Positions 1-13,132 of a DNA stretch of 64,000 bases are shown here, piece after piece. The stretch is taken from NCBI GenBank assembly GCA_037102815.1, contig BTPP01000005.1:992001-1056000 (forward strand), written 5' to 3'. The stretch's first letter is position 1; each line of letters begins with the position of its first letter. The stretch comes from Neurospora intermedia (lineage: Eukaryota; Ascomycota; Sordariomycetes; Sordariales; Sordariaceae). The notes below the pieces were generated by a model. It was not told the origin of the DNA, did not search any database, and was given only the letters and a program-made list of their open reading frames with translations. The position numbers were made by a program, and so were the translations under genes.

Positions 1-1328
1 GCACTTGGAGAAGTGGTGTTTTTTTTCTGTCGAGTTGAAATGTTCTCCGTGTGTTGTATGTTGTTCCGTGACGTGGTTGGTGTTTCTGGACATACCTCAA
101 GTGTGTTTGTGGTTGGATGTTGAGGTTGTATTGTGTTGTGTATTGTGGTTCACGAAGGCAGGCGTGTTACAACTCTCTCTTGTGGTTGCTGCAAAGTGTT
201 TTCAGATCTGTATGTTTCTTCTTCTCTTTGATGATAGAGAAATGGGAGAAGAAGGGATAATTCGAAGTTTAAATCCCTTTGCCCGCATCTTCTCCACTAC
301 CAAGTGTTGTTCATGGAGAAACCCAAAGAGATCATGACAATGTCGCCATTTAGAGACAGATGCATCACTCTCATTGACTCACTTTGAGAGAAGCACAAAC
401 TGACAAAAGACATTTGCAGCCCGCTCCAACACTCATGGTGGGCTGGCGAGCAGGATGCACTTACACGACAGCAACTGGCTAATGTATGGCTTATCGTCTG
501 GCCGGTGACACATCTGTTTGCTATGGCTTCAAAGGACTAAGAGAGCAACACGACTGGAGAAATTCTGTGATTATCATGGAAAGGCAGATGTGCTGAGCCA
601 CATATGTACACGTCGTTAGTATGGCAGAAACTTTGTGCTATCCATCATGCCGCCTACCACGCCTTACCCATGAGACATCTTCCCGAACTCCGAGAGAGCT
701 CTGCCTGTCAAATTTTACCCCTTTGTTTGTTCTTTTCTGTGCACCGTTGTGCTACTGTTCGTCCGTGGTCACTCTTGAGGGACCATACTTACATGCCTAT
801 GGGACTGATTGGCGGGCTTAACTCAACGACCGCCTTGTCGTTCAAGAAATGGAATGACCTCTAGTGTCTCGTCATCTCTGTTTCACCACGCTGTATTCAT
901 CTTCACGTCAGTACCGCAACTGTTGTGATGATCTGCCTTTACCATGAAGAAGGGTTAGTCGAAGCTGGCAAGATGTTGTCAGCCAGGACTCTGACAAAGA
1001 GTCATCATGCATGAATATCATCGCTGGCATTTCTCGCATAAACCTTAACGCTACCTCCGCCATTTTCATCCTCTACCAAGATGAGTATGTATAACTCCGC
1101 GACCCTCTAGCTGAATATAGAATGTCTCATAGAAAGAGAAACGCAAAAACGTAAGATCCAGCTGGACTATTGACCATGTTTCCGTTGTCAATCAAGAAAA
1201 TCCTTTCCTCAATGACCCTTGTTTCGACACTCCCATTTCCTTCCAAGACTGGCGATGCCAATCAACTGAACCTGAACCAGGGTATATGATCTGGCATTTT
1301 TCATTTTGGGTACGGATAGGATGTGATC
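1..1328. other. Intergenic region, no gene seen
   Basis: This stretch lies downstream of the Stc1-domain gene. The open frames here are short, mostly lack ATG starts, and show neither family resemblance nor the C-ending codon bias of the real exons. It probably holds the 3' UTR of that gene plus spacer. I see no tRNA, 5S rRNA or transposon ends. Confidence 0.5.
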
Positions 1329-2662
1329 TTAGAGCTCGTCATCAGACTCGCCATCAAAAGAGTACGCATCATTGTCGTAATCATCCTCGCCATCACGGAG
1401 GTAACGAGGGACTTCGGGCAATGTTTTGCGACCGGGCTAATGACAAAGGAGATTTTAAGATTAGAACACTTACAGCAATACTTTTCAGATATGACTTACC
1501 AGCTTGACCCAATTACCCGACATAGACTCCTTAATGCGACCAACCCTCCACGACTCCTCAGCTTCGAAAAACTCCGTAACAGTCGTGTGATCGGCAATGA
1601 GCTTGCGTTGAGCGGTTGGACGGTCGTTGTTCTCTTCGTCATCATCTGGGGCAGCAGCAACCGAACCTGAATCTTCGGGGCCGAGAGTGGATTGTCCGTC
1701 AGTCAAGAGAGCGTCACTCGGGACATAACCTGCATTGCTTGAGGTCGAGACCGCAGTGTAGCTGTCGGAAAAGAAACCCTGAGCGCGCCAGGCATTGACA
1801 CCGGGAGAGGAACTATCTTGGTTCAACCGGGCCGCCAAAGCGCTGGTGGCGGCAAAGCCATTCTCGCTGCGCATATGGGGCGGTTGATTCTGGCTGCTGT
1901 AACCTGTGCCGGCCTCCGAATACCTCACAGAGTAAACAGACGGGCTGCCAGTGAAAGCGCCCGAAACAGTGCTTCCGGCACCAAAGGCAGTAGAGAGAAC
2001 AGACTGGTCGTCGCGGTAGAGGGAATCATCATCATCCTCCTCGTCCTCGTCTTCATAAGCCAGAGCAGCAACCAGTCTGGCCTTGCGGCGGAGGCGAGCG
2101 CGAGCAAGCTCCTCCTTCTCTGCAGTGGTCAAAAGAGTGTTTGGAGCAGGAACAGTAGCATGAGGCTGGAGGTATAGCTGATGCTGAGTGCAATCAATGC
2201 ACTTGAACGTGCGCAACTTTCTGGAATTCTTGCTGAACTTCTCCAAGGGCAAAATACGCATGCAGCTGCCCTGGCATTGCTGGTCCTTAGGATTATTTCC
2301 TGAATGGGCTTTGCACGAGATGAAGGAGTTGTACGCTGTGACTGCTTTGTTGGAACGGCGCATGGTCTCGTACTCTCTAAGTCTCTTGGGGTTGAAGGCA
2401 GAGCGTTCCTGCCACTCCTTGCCGTTCATGCATCGGATCCTGTTGGTGAGCTTAGCATCATATCCAGGACGTACTGGGGAGATGTACTGTGGGAACGTAC
2501 TGCCCAAGCTTGCCTTGCTTGTTCGCACTGGTGGGAAGGGTATGGTCAGCCAAAGCAATTTCACTTCTGCCTTACGAGTTGCCGGAGAGGGCTAAAAGCT
2601 TACGTCGAAGCTGCTCCAGGTCTGGCCTGGAAAGCCGGGCTCTGCACAGCAGGCGCCGACAT
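1329..2662 (-). CDS. Stc1-domain protein (LIM-like zinc domain)
   Basis: I assemble four exons: 2662-2604, 2527-2501, 2439-1500 and 1436-1329. The introns are 76, 61 and 63 bp, with donors GTAAGC, GTACGT and GTAAGT and a CTAATC branch point in the last. The product is 377 aa. Residues 30-116 form an Stc1-type zinc domain: IRCMNGKEWQERSAF, then CKAH (71-74), CQGSC (84-88), LEKFSKNSR and CIDC (109-112). The rest is disordered, with an acidic run (EDEDEEDDDD) around residue 175 and an acidic C-terminus ending ESDDEL. In fission yeast, Stc1 links RNAi to the CLRC H3K9 methyltransferase complex. Most filamentous fungi carry proteins with this domain but otherwise unrelated tails, so a heterochromatin role here is inference. 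The ATG at 2662 was chosen because it joins in phase to the domain; the longest single open frame starts at a GTG inside the first intron. The micro-exon 2 (27 bp) is the least certain part. Confidence 0.82.
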
Positions 2663-5600
2663 GGTGGGCTCCAGTTGTCGAGTCAACGAGGTGAAGCCTG
2701 AACGCTTTGTGAGCAATAGCACTCCTGTGTTGCTCCGTGAATGGAGGCGTGTAGTATTCACAAAAGAGCGTGGACGGCAGCTGACGTCGGCGACAGTGGC
2801 CGTTCAAGACTCGTGGTCAAGATTATGATGAGAGAAGAGGAGACGAGGAGTCTGGAGGGAGTAGGAAATAAATAGAAGTTGGAGCAACCCCCATCTGTTT
2901 GCTTGATGAGGCGGCAGGCACGAGAACGACGATAGGTAGACTTCGTTGTTGTTATGGGATGGAAACCTGGAAATGGCGCGAAAAGGTGACTGCCTAGAGG
3001 TAGGTATTCACTGTTGACCTACAAACACAGTTGCACTTGAACGAGCTGAAGGTTCAGTTGCTGTGGGAATTTTGTGGGAAAGACACGATTGGTGATGGGG
3101 GAGGAAGGAACGGTGGGCCATCGTACCTGCATATTCAGTTCCGGTACCTGCTGGGAAGTCTCCTTGCAATTGGAGGTGACTTCCTTGGCTTTCTGGATAA
3201 GGCATGCTCTGGAGTTGAGGGAAGAACCGCAACTGCGGATGGGAACTGAAGATTGACAAAACTACATGATCACTGAAAATTGCCAATCCCATGACTGGCC
3301 TCGAGCAACGTGTCTCGACAGTATTTATTATCGTGTTGGCCTTTCTAAGCTCAAATTGTCATCAATCACAACATTCAGTTCTGCTGAGGGCTGAAAGTTT
3401 TGTTATTCGCGGCCTTGAGATCATTTCAGCTGGGACCCAACACATATCTCCCACAATATGTCAACGCAGATAAAGACATTATGAAAATAGTGGGAGGATC
3501 TACGCAACCTGTACTTCCATCCATCGTCTTGGAACAGCCGAGTCAAGCTGAAAGTAAATGCAGAGTGTCTGCTTGCCGGAGAAATTTCACTTCCTGCAGG
3601 ATAGGTGCATTGGATGACCGAGCAACATATCTGATTCTTTCTTGCTGAACATTTCCGTCCTTTCCTGTCCTTCTTCGAGGGAAGCAGCTCCAAACTGGCA
3701 CCTGCAACTCTAGACCAAGGCAAACGGACCAGCATTTTACAAATGATAAAACAGACGAAAACACGGAGATTCAGTCTGAAATTGTATTTAGCTTTTCGCA
3801 GGATATAGATGCTTTCACAATAAGGAATATTCAGGAGTGTCATGAAGGCATCAGCCGATGTTTCAATTAGTGACATCTTGCGCTCTATCCTGCCAAGACT
3901 GAAAATGACGGACATCTGTCGAGGACACTCGTTATGTTCAGGAGAAAAGAATCACATCAAAGAAGAAAGGCCACCAGGTTTGAGTGGCAGTTCGTTCAAC
4001 TTCCCGCTGGAGATAGGACAAGTGAGGCACGTTGGAGAGTCAATACTCGGAAAGGACTATCATACGTGAAAGAAAGAGCCGGTCACGAACTAGCCGTTAT
4101 GGATAAGGGACATAACATTGAGGGACATCAAGCCCTCTGTATCAGATACCCGCCTTCACCACGGACTCCACAAATCCGAGTTCACCCGTTCCGGCCAAAA
4201 GCCCGAAATATGGGATGTTGACCAGTTTCGGTAAACCCCCGAGTGGCGCATCGGAAGCGAACGACCGGCTCGGAAGAAAAACGCGAGGGTTGATCAGGTC
4301 AAACCCCTACGACCGAGCACCGCAGGCTACCGTACAAGTCCAAAGGGACTGACCGCACCGGGTCTGTTTCTCAAGCCAGGGAGGGAGAAAGTTGACAAGG
4401 TTAGTACCTCTACCCTATTCCGTATCACCCGTCCGCCCAGCCGGGCCGGTAGCCAGACGAGGAAGTCCAGAGCCTCTCCCGCGATGATCCGCAATATCAA
4501 TGTCTCACTCTTCTTGACTAGCTTTACCTATTCTGTGAAAGGTAAATGTCATAATCCAATGCCCAACCGGTGCCCAGTCCCCAGCCTCCAAATACCTGAA
4601 ATTGATCAACTTTTAGGGATTTATAATTTGCCACCACCGTCTGACAACCATTCAGTCCGATTCAAAGAAGCACAATCCTGTTTTTTTTTTTGTCTTCATC
4701 ACAAAACTACAGTGACTGTCAACTCTTCTCGTCACCGTAGCAACTCTCGTATAAACCGGAACCTGGACCCTTTTTCGGATCAACAAGAGGAGGCGAAGCT
4801 AGCTAGCACTTACACTAGTAACGGACGGAACTTTCCCGCATTAACCCTGTGACGTGAGTGAGGAGGGATCCTAAGCGCACGCACCACCCAAACAGCACCC
4901 ACAAGAAAACTCGCTCGTCAATCCTGTCGCTTTCGTTCATCATCAAACATGATCCACGGCCCCCGGAGCCACGGCACTCGGGTTTGTACGTCTACCATAA
5001 CGTCTAGACTCCTTTTTTTTGAGGTGTCTTACCGGTCAGTATATAATCATGCTTAGTATTACAGCAGACTAGTGTAGTGTAGTGTAGTGTGAAACCCCAA
5101 AAGTAAAAGAAGAGGAGGAACGTCCGGATCAGTACCTAGTCAGTGGTCACGAATTCCTCCATCAGGCCCCCTTGTCATTGACCTTGTCGTTAAAAGTGGT
5201 TCACGTGATCATCGCCGACCATGGCCCCCGGCCCCATGCCAGTCACTTTTTAAAATGATGGATGTTTTGCAGGTCTTAAATGGACTGACTGACAGAGCCC
5301 TTGTCCAACAGTGTGAACGTGGTCAGTCGGTTGGTGTTCTGTCTGTCTGCCTGTCTGTCTGTCGCGTGCAGTTCTTTCTCTTCATGGAAAGCTGCCGGGC
5401 GCCGCGGTCCCGGTTTCAATCCAATCAATTCCAATCCCAATCCCAATCCTCCCAGTGCCCCCGAACCCCCTGGGAGGGAACCATTCAAGTTCACGTTCCA
5501 AGACGTCCTCTAGCTGCCTCTGCCCGTCGGACTGGCGTAGCTCGCATGGGTTGGGATGCATGGCAGCCGTTGGCCAGCTGCCAGGTCGCATAGGGGCCCA

Positions 5601-8600
5601 GTGGATCCGTTCAAATGGCGTGCGCTCATGGGGTGGAACCAGAACGGCACTAACTTCTGCAAGTGCTCGGTGCTGCAGATGCAGCTAGTGCAAAGCCGGG
5701 GGGGATTTGGAAGGAAAGAAAGCTGGGGCGGGGAACTTGTTGAAAGGAAGGTGCAAAAATCGAAAAAAGGAGAAGAACGCTTCGAAAAGAACAAGTTGAC
5801 GATGATACTCACCATTCCGGCTCTTGTTAGCCGGCTACGGACTTTGGCGTAGGAGAAGGTGTTGTTGCGCACAAAACGATCTTGTCCGTCCGTTTAACTG
5901 CGAGCGACACTGAGTGATGGGGAAGCGCTTCCCTTGTGTTGAGTGTGCGTGACAATAAATAATGTGACAGTCAGTCACAGCTTTCACACTTGATGTTACA
6001 CGTACCACTTATGTGTTCGAAACCCGTGTGAAAAAAAAAAAAAAAAAAGGGACGGACGTCACTGGTCCTCACTTCCCATTCACAAAGGAGAGCAGAGAAG
6101 CGCTTTGGGGCTGTACTGGCGGGTTAGGTGTGTGTGCAAGTATGTGAAGACTCTCGGGAGCCGGCGTCAGCACATGACGGCGGCCGTACATCCGAGGCTT
6201 ACATAGGTACGATAGGCATCCCCATATCGAAACAACTATAGTATCAACTTTCTCACACATGCCAGTATTCTTTTTGTTGGTGTAGTTATCACATGCTGAT
6301 ATGACTATCACTGCTGGGCAGGTGACAACCAATGCCAGATGCCGGTAATAATCCACCAGAGCTTTTAATAGTGCAGCGAGGAGATCTAAATTCCTGTTCC
6401 CATCCTGGTTCGCATAAATTCCCTCCACGTTTCATGTTTTGTCAAGAAAAAGGAAGATGACCAGGAGACGTAGCATTCGATACTGTGATCGTTCACTACT
6501 TACCTAGAGATACATATTCACATGGATCCTTCTTCCTATATTTACCACAACATGCCACAATCCGATGGCGCTTCGATTTGCGGTTTCAAGGGATACATCG
6601 GATGGGACAGAATCCAGAAAGAAGCGTGTTTGACATAAGGAAAGCTTTCCACATCTGGTATCGTTAGCCGTGAGTGTAGTTCTTTCAGTGGTGTGGTGTT
6701 GACTTCAAGACCCATCTCTACCTAGAGGCACTAACAAGGCGGTTGTCGGGTGTCGACAAGGAAATTGTTCGTTGTATAGTTTACTCGGTTTCGGTCTATT
6801 TTTAAGATTTAACCTGAGTTCTAGTCGTGGTCGTCTCGGTTGATGGCCCCGCGGAGGGATTCGCGTACGGGGCGCAACAATCCTCAGTCACTTTGCGCCT
6901 TGGGGCAATTTCACGGCATGTGCAATGGCTGGGTGGGGAGAAAGTAGAAACTGCGCAGTCGCGGAAGACCCGGCTGGGGCGGAAAACTTTATAGATCATC
7001 GTCGTTTTTGCTTTTCTCCTTGTCGAAATGCTGATGTACGGCCATGTTACTGCGAATCTGTGATACCAGCCTGTGGCAACGACTCAGCCCCTGCGCTCAT
7101 CTTTGCTGATGCTTGAAATGCAGAGATAACCATGTGGTGATGTCCAGGTTTACACGGACCATTGTCGCAGTATTGGCTGTGTGCTGAAAGGTTGTCCTGC
7201 TGTGTGATCCCCCCTGTAGCTCGACAGATCGTCCATTGAAATGTCCCCAGGCTGTGATTTCACACTCAAGCCCATCATACACTTGTCGAATCTGTGGCAA
7301 GAGATGTACATCCTCTGCTCAGGTGTGGTAGCAAAGCAAGAACTTCGGCGTGATTGAAAAAAATCAGAAACGATGACATGTAGTGTAGTTCTGGCGATCA
7401 AGCAAGTCGGTTTGATGCTCATGATGAAACGGGGCAGCGATGGGTTAAGTGGCGTGAGCACAAACCACAGCCAGGTACCAGATGATTATGATATGTATCT
7501 CGTACCCAATGGCTGGGTAATGATTCGTTCCTGAAGCTGGAGGGATGGATGTATCGTTGATATCTTAGGTGTAGCACCGTGGGCGAGGCATGGTCGCTGG
7601 AATCTTTGGCCGGATTACAAGGCCGCCGTGGAAGCGTGGGTGCGGTGCCAGGAGCCAGGCTCCCAGGCACAAGAGGCAAACACGGGTCCAGAGTAATGAG
7701 ATCTGCAAGACACCGGGCCCTTGAGATTGAGCGGATGAAAAAGGTTCATCAACTGTTTGTTCTATTTTGACCCTCGGCTGTTCCCCAGAATTTCCGAGCC
7801 GCTGTTCAGTACCTGGGAGAATGGGAACTGGTAACCGTGTGAAGTGGCCCTGCTTGTTGATTTGATGATCCAGAACTGGGAAGGCTTTCAGTGCGGTAGC
7901 CGGTTGGCGAAGGCTGAGTATGTATCGACATATATGTTGATTGGAGCGGCCATCGGATTGAAGTGGGGTGGACATATCTTCTTGGGGGTGGAAAAGCGTA
8001 TGACGCCTCTGTCCGCATTACCTTACCCCCGGCTGTCAGCAATCCCGTGAGGTTCGACCTATGAGAAGGCTGAGGGACGGGAGCTGATGAACGTCATTGC
8101 TTGCTGATGGGAATTCGACAACGAAGCAAAAGCACGTCGTCTTTGCTCGACCAGTTCTTGAATGACTCGATCGTCCAATCTGCGCAACTGGAACACGACG
8201 AGCGAGAGGGATTGTCAGGGCCAAGCAAAGTGGGAATTTGGAGCAGGACGAGCGGTTCCAGGTTGGAGAGAACTGGAAATGAAGTGGAGAGATGGGAAGG
8301 TCCCGCCAATGGAAGCTAAAAATTGGCACTCAGAGTTCGTCTAGGTTCTCAGTACTTTGAGTGCAATCTCACTCACGGCCAATCTGGTGTGCAAATGTGT
8401 GCATCAGCAGCCTGTATCGATAACGCTAAAAGTTCTCTGTACGTAGAGTGGAGCTACTGTAACTGCACTGGCCAATAGGATTTGAAAGCGGATGTGCCCC
8501 GAGTTCCAACGACTTTCACCGCGGCCATCTTTTTAGCGAATCACTCGCTCGTCTCACGAACACAGCCTAGGTACGATGCTTTGGACGCCAAAACCAAACG

Positions 8601-11600
8601 GCATTGCAATGCTGGACAAAAGGTGGGAATAGCGCAGTGAAACATCTCAAAGAGGAAAGCGTGCCTGCGCATCTCTCTACAGGTCGGAGTGAGCATGCGT
8701 TGGAGTGCACCAACTTTGGCCATAGCGAGCTGGCCGTGGACAAAAGAGGGAACGAGCCGGGCTGAAGCATGGGAGACAAACTCCCAACTGGTCGAAGGAT
8801 GAGAGCTAGAAGAAGAAGGCGGCGGCTGCGGCGCCAGAGAGCGATATATTCGAGCGGGGAAGCTTTGTGTTCCGATTCCTCTACCGTGATACAGCAGACC
8901 TCTCCTTCAAGTGGTCTTCAATGTTCCGGTTCTACATCTTGACCTCCCAGTGGGTCTTTGAGAGGTTCCAACGGCAATTCCCTAGCAGTGGGTTCGAGAG
9001 ATCATGATGGCAACGTGACGGTATTCTAGAAAGATTTCCGAAGTTGGTCTTCTTCGGTTCTTCGGTTTCTTCCTGGAGAATTTTGACTTCCATGCCAGTG
9101 GATGTGGATTGGCAAATTGGAAGGTAACATCGTGAAAGGCCTCTTTTCGGTAACGAGGCAAGTACGGTTAGTAATAATTAGTGCACGGCATGAGTTCGGA
9201 GCAAGGTCGGTTTTCAGTTGGCCTTGATGTCCAGGTAACGGACGACGTCCTTTTCCTGAACAGGCAAGGAACTATGGTAACTTTCTGGGCCCAATCCACC
9301 GCCAAAGATTGGAACCGGAAGACGGGCGGCCTTTGGGAATTCGGAGCGAAGGAGGCTTGCTTGTTCATGCGATGTCGCATGCGCGCCCATCCGAAAGAAA
9401 AATAAAAATGGGAAGACTTCCAATGTACAACAGCACCCCTCTATTGGACCGGCGTAGCGATATATATCTCCCCCCGATGCGACAGGACGCGGTTCTGCGT
9501 TCCGACTTCATTCCCGCTACTGTTTCGAGATCACGGACAGCGCGACCTGACACAGACTGGGCTTCAGAAAGCTCAGATATCCACCTATATATTATACCCT
9601 CGCCATTCATATCAAGAGATCGGGCCACCCAGTAATGGGGAAATTACATTTTCTTTGGCATGACGAGGTTCCAGCGAGTGTTGATGCACCCAGTAGGTGA
9701 TCAACCAAGCACTAACAAATTTGTCCAGTCCCCTCTCCACAAGAGGGGCCCCCTAGCCCTCTTCAAAGCCACGAGGTCAAAAGACCACAAGGACTGGTTA
9801 AAGCATTTGGCGTAAAATAGTGCCTGCTGTTTCAGTCTGATCAGAAAAGAGCTGCCCTGTGACAATCCGTCCGATCGCAGGGGAGGGGGGACGGTAGGGG
9901 TTCGTCATTAAGGTCTTGGCCAATGTAGTCTTGTGGTCTGCGATTCCTAGCGAGTCCGGCAATCCCAGCTACTGTAGAGCTCCGGCGATAGGTATCTCTT
10001 CAAGGTTCAATACAAAGAGCATATGATGGAATCACACTTGAGTCCTCCAATACCATCACAGTGACCTCTCCTGAGTTCGTGGATTCGTTCATAGAGGTAC
10101 CTCTACCTACCTATACAGAGCTTGTTCAGTTCTCACTTGAAAAAAGGAACCACCTCCAAGGCAGCAGGCAGCACATGCAGGTGAAAGTGCTACCCGGGCG
10201 TGCAAGGTACGCCGCAGTAGATAGTGGACTGTGTGTTTTTACAGCTATTTCTCTAACAGCCCACTTTTGTTATATCACTGCGCACAGCTTATGCGACACC
10301 GGCAGAGGCCGGCTTCCCTTCGATCCTGCATCATGTACGTTGAATCCTGCCTGTACATGTAGATATAACCGGATTTCAGAGCAAAGGACGATGCAGAGAG
10401 GTTTTCTCATGTCGTCGCCAGACACAAGACGGAGCTGAGCAGCCGTGATTGAGGTTGCTGAGAATAGCCCGCCGCGAAAATGATTGATGCCCGAGCAGTC
10501 AAGGCAGAAGTCGCCAGTCACCGGACCGTACATCAAGTATTGCCGAACTCACCTCGCTCTCTGCTGTGTGATCAAAGAGAACGAACTGGACCCCAAAAAT
10601 GCTCCGTCCGTCATTTGTCATTCCTTCCTCTTTCCGTTTGGTTGTCCGAGCAGTGAGCTCACATTGTCCTGTAACATTCGTCGGTCTATTCTTGACTCGC
10701 ATTACATCCGCTACCGAGCGGGAAAAGAGATGCCTCACGACTATTATATGCGTATTGGTGCACATCGTGTACAGCCTTGTCTCTTTCTTCGCCTCTGCTT
10801 CCTATTCAACTCCATCTACACTTTTGACACCCTCGCCGTCCCTGCTCTTTGGCAACGTCCACAATGTATTGCAGTGCTGGGTCTTCCCCCTCCGTGATGG
10901 TGGTGTGTTGGGGCCCAGGCGGTAGGTTGGATGGAACCCTCAAATTGCCGTCAAGAAGAGCACCACCCCTCCAAATCACTAGCGAGATTGGGGTTCCCCT
11001 CCTATCGTCTTCTCGAAGCCCACTACACCCTAGCCCCCATGGCTTCATGCTAGGTAAGGAAGGCAGGAAAGCTCCATCCACTTTTGGGGCCATTTTCACC
11101 TCCAATCTCAATTGTACTCCCCCAATCTCGACCACCGAACGGCGTCCGCACCAGGCAATCTTTCACGCCAAATTATCGCCGTGCTAGCGCGCATGAGCAT
11201 GACCAAGGTCGGATTTGCCTAGTCCACCCATCGTCGTCCGCTCCCTGCCGGTTTCTATACGTAGCATACATTACGGCTATGGGATGTACCACTTGATTAC
11301 TACACTACGGCGTTGTCTCCTACCAGTCTGCACCCCTCACGAGCCCTGTCGACCGTGTAACGGCTTAGCTTCCTTACCAAGGCGGTTCTGCGACGAGAAT
11401 ATCAAGCAAGCCAGTGGGCAGTTCAGGTCCCTCAGTCCAATTCTACTGTGTGCCACAGCACAGTCAAGGGTACCCGGTGCCGCGGAAGGGCCGTCGCCGC
11501 CACCGTCCATCAATCACCGTACCGAAACACCATATCCCTATGGGCCCTGGAGCATTCGGGACAAGCAGAACGTGAGACAGACGCAACCAGGCAGCGCAAC

Positions 11601-13132
11601 AGCGAACAAGAGAGGCTGACCTTTGGAGTACACCACATCTAGGTATACTAAATACATCATAAGCTGACCTGTGCTTTGAGCTAGACATCTCGCCGTGCCT
11701 GGCCCTGGACTGAAGTGGGAGATCAAACCGAGCAGTCAAGTGCAGGCGAAAAAGGTACCGGCCTGCTCGCTGCCAGGGCCCTGCTGCCACACAGACCCTG
11801 GCCGTCCCCCATTTCGATTTCGAGATTACGCAGTACGCTCGCAGGTACAGGCAAGCTTATCAAAGTCTACCTCGCAACCCGCATGTAGAACCCTGTTTCC
11901 ACCAGTATCTTTGTTAGCTGGCCCGACACAGCGCATTTGCACTGTCTGGCGACCGTAAATACAGCTGAGTTTCAGTCGAGGTACGGACATACAGACATCC
12001 ATCAATACCGTGCCTCTTACACTACCACCTCTGGCTACCGGGCACCTCTACACTCGCTGTGTCGACACCTGTCAGAGCTAACAGCTTCACCTGTACAGGA
12101 CCGTCTCATCTCTGGATTCGAATCACGCCCGCTCCCTCTCCACTCCTGTCCCGGCTGGACTTCAGTTTGGAACTGGAAATCCCCCCAGCTTCTTCGCTTC
12201 AAACTCTCTCCCATCGTCGCAACAACCTCACGAAAACAGGGGCTTTCCACCCAGAACCACGCAACCTCGAGCTGATCGATAGCAATCCATTGCGTCGGAT
12301 CGCGCTAGAGCGGGCGTACGTATTGCAAATACGGTTTGCGGAGCTCCTTTCCTGGGATCTGATCGTTCAGACGAAAGGCTCCATCCCCTCGACCCGCGAC
12401 GACCCGCACACCCCGAACAAGATCCTGGGCCCTCGCCTCGTGCAATTCCCACCAGCACCCACCAGCACCAGCCCAGCACCAGCTCGCGGGCAGCATAGGC
12501 TGGCTTGGTGCCAAACTGGGTCTCCATCATCGCCGGGCCCCTACCTCCTCGACTTTCCAGGCGCACTCCCGTCTTGGTGGGTGGCCTGCTTTTTCCACCA
12601 GTTTCCCCATTCATTTTCTTCTTCATCATACATAGCATCATTTTCACGTCGCTCATTTCTCGAGGAAAAATACTCGTCCATTCATTTACAATTTTCCTTT
12701 TACTCAGCTTGGTTGACCATAACCGATTCGCTCCTTCACGGTTCCATACCACTATCCTATACACCGGCGAGGAAAGAGAAAAAAAGGAAGAGTCAGCACT
12801 GTCGACTTGCATCCATCAGCAGCACATCAATCGCTCGACGCTACATACACATTCGCCCGATTAAAACGTTGGTACAGCGCAGAAATAAACTCATACAGAC
12901 ACGAAAGCGGTTTCGATCTTACGCCAACAGAACAGTTTGGGTTTCTTGAATGCCCCGGTAATTGTGCGCAGCTCTTCAGGAGAGCCCCCCCGTTTCTCGG
13001 CATCAACTCAGTTCTGCCGTCCGTCGTTGCTACGGAAATCAGAATTATACAGCAGCAAGTTGTTGCAGACATCGATACACTGGCCAGCCTTTCCGATTAA
13101 GCCCGCTTGCGATCTTTGTGTGACTCGGCACC
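2663..13132. other. 10.5-kb gene-free region upstream of ime-2
   Basis: I find no supportable protein gene on either strand across this whole stretch. It contains simple repeats: a four-unit AGTGT tandem at 5071-5091, a CTGT/CTGC tract at 5339-5363, repeated CAATCC around 5410-5450, and a run of about 16 A at 6033-6048. The last 1 kb (about 12,050-13,100) is pyrimidine-rich and reads like the promoter and 5' leader of ime-2. Short CCTACC and CTACACTA motifs recur. Long non-coding transcripts, untranslated first exons of the flanking genes, or a small multi-exon gene that I cannot recognise are all possible. Confidence 0.5.

Noticed and set aside
4200-4480. GC-rich segment including GAGGAAGTCC, considered as RNase P RNA or another structured RNA
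   Set aside because: The second conserved RNase P region and a consistent fold could not be found.
5510-5872. Minus-strand frame with AKVRSRLTRAGM followed by a GTGAGT donor, slightly like the start of ribosomal protein S30
   Set aside because: There is no ATG at the right place, and no downstream exon with the Lys/Arg-rich S30 body could be found.
12059-12949. A 296-codon open frame just upstream of ime-2
   Set aside because: It starts at GTG, has no family resemblance, lacks exon-like codon bias, and coincides with the pyrimidine-rich ime-2 leader.
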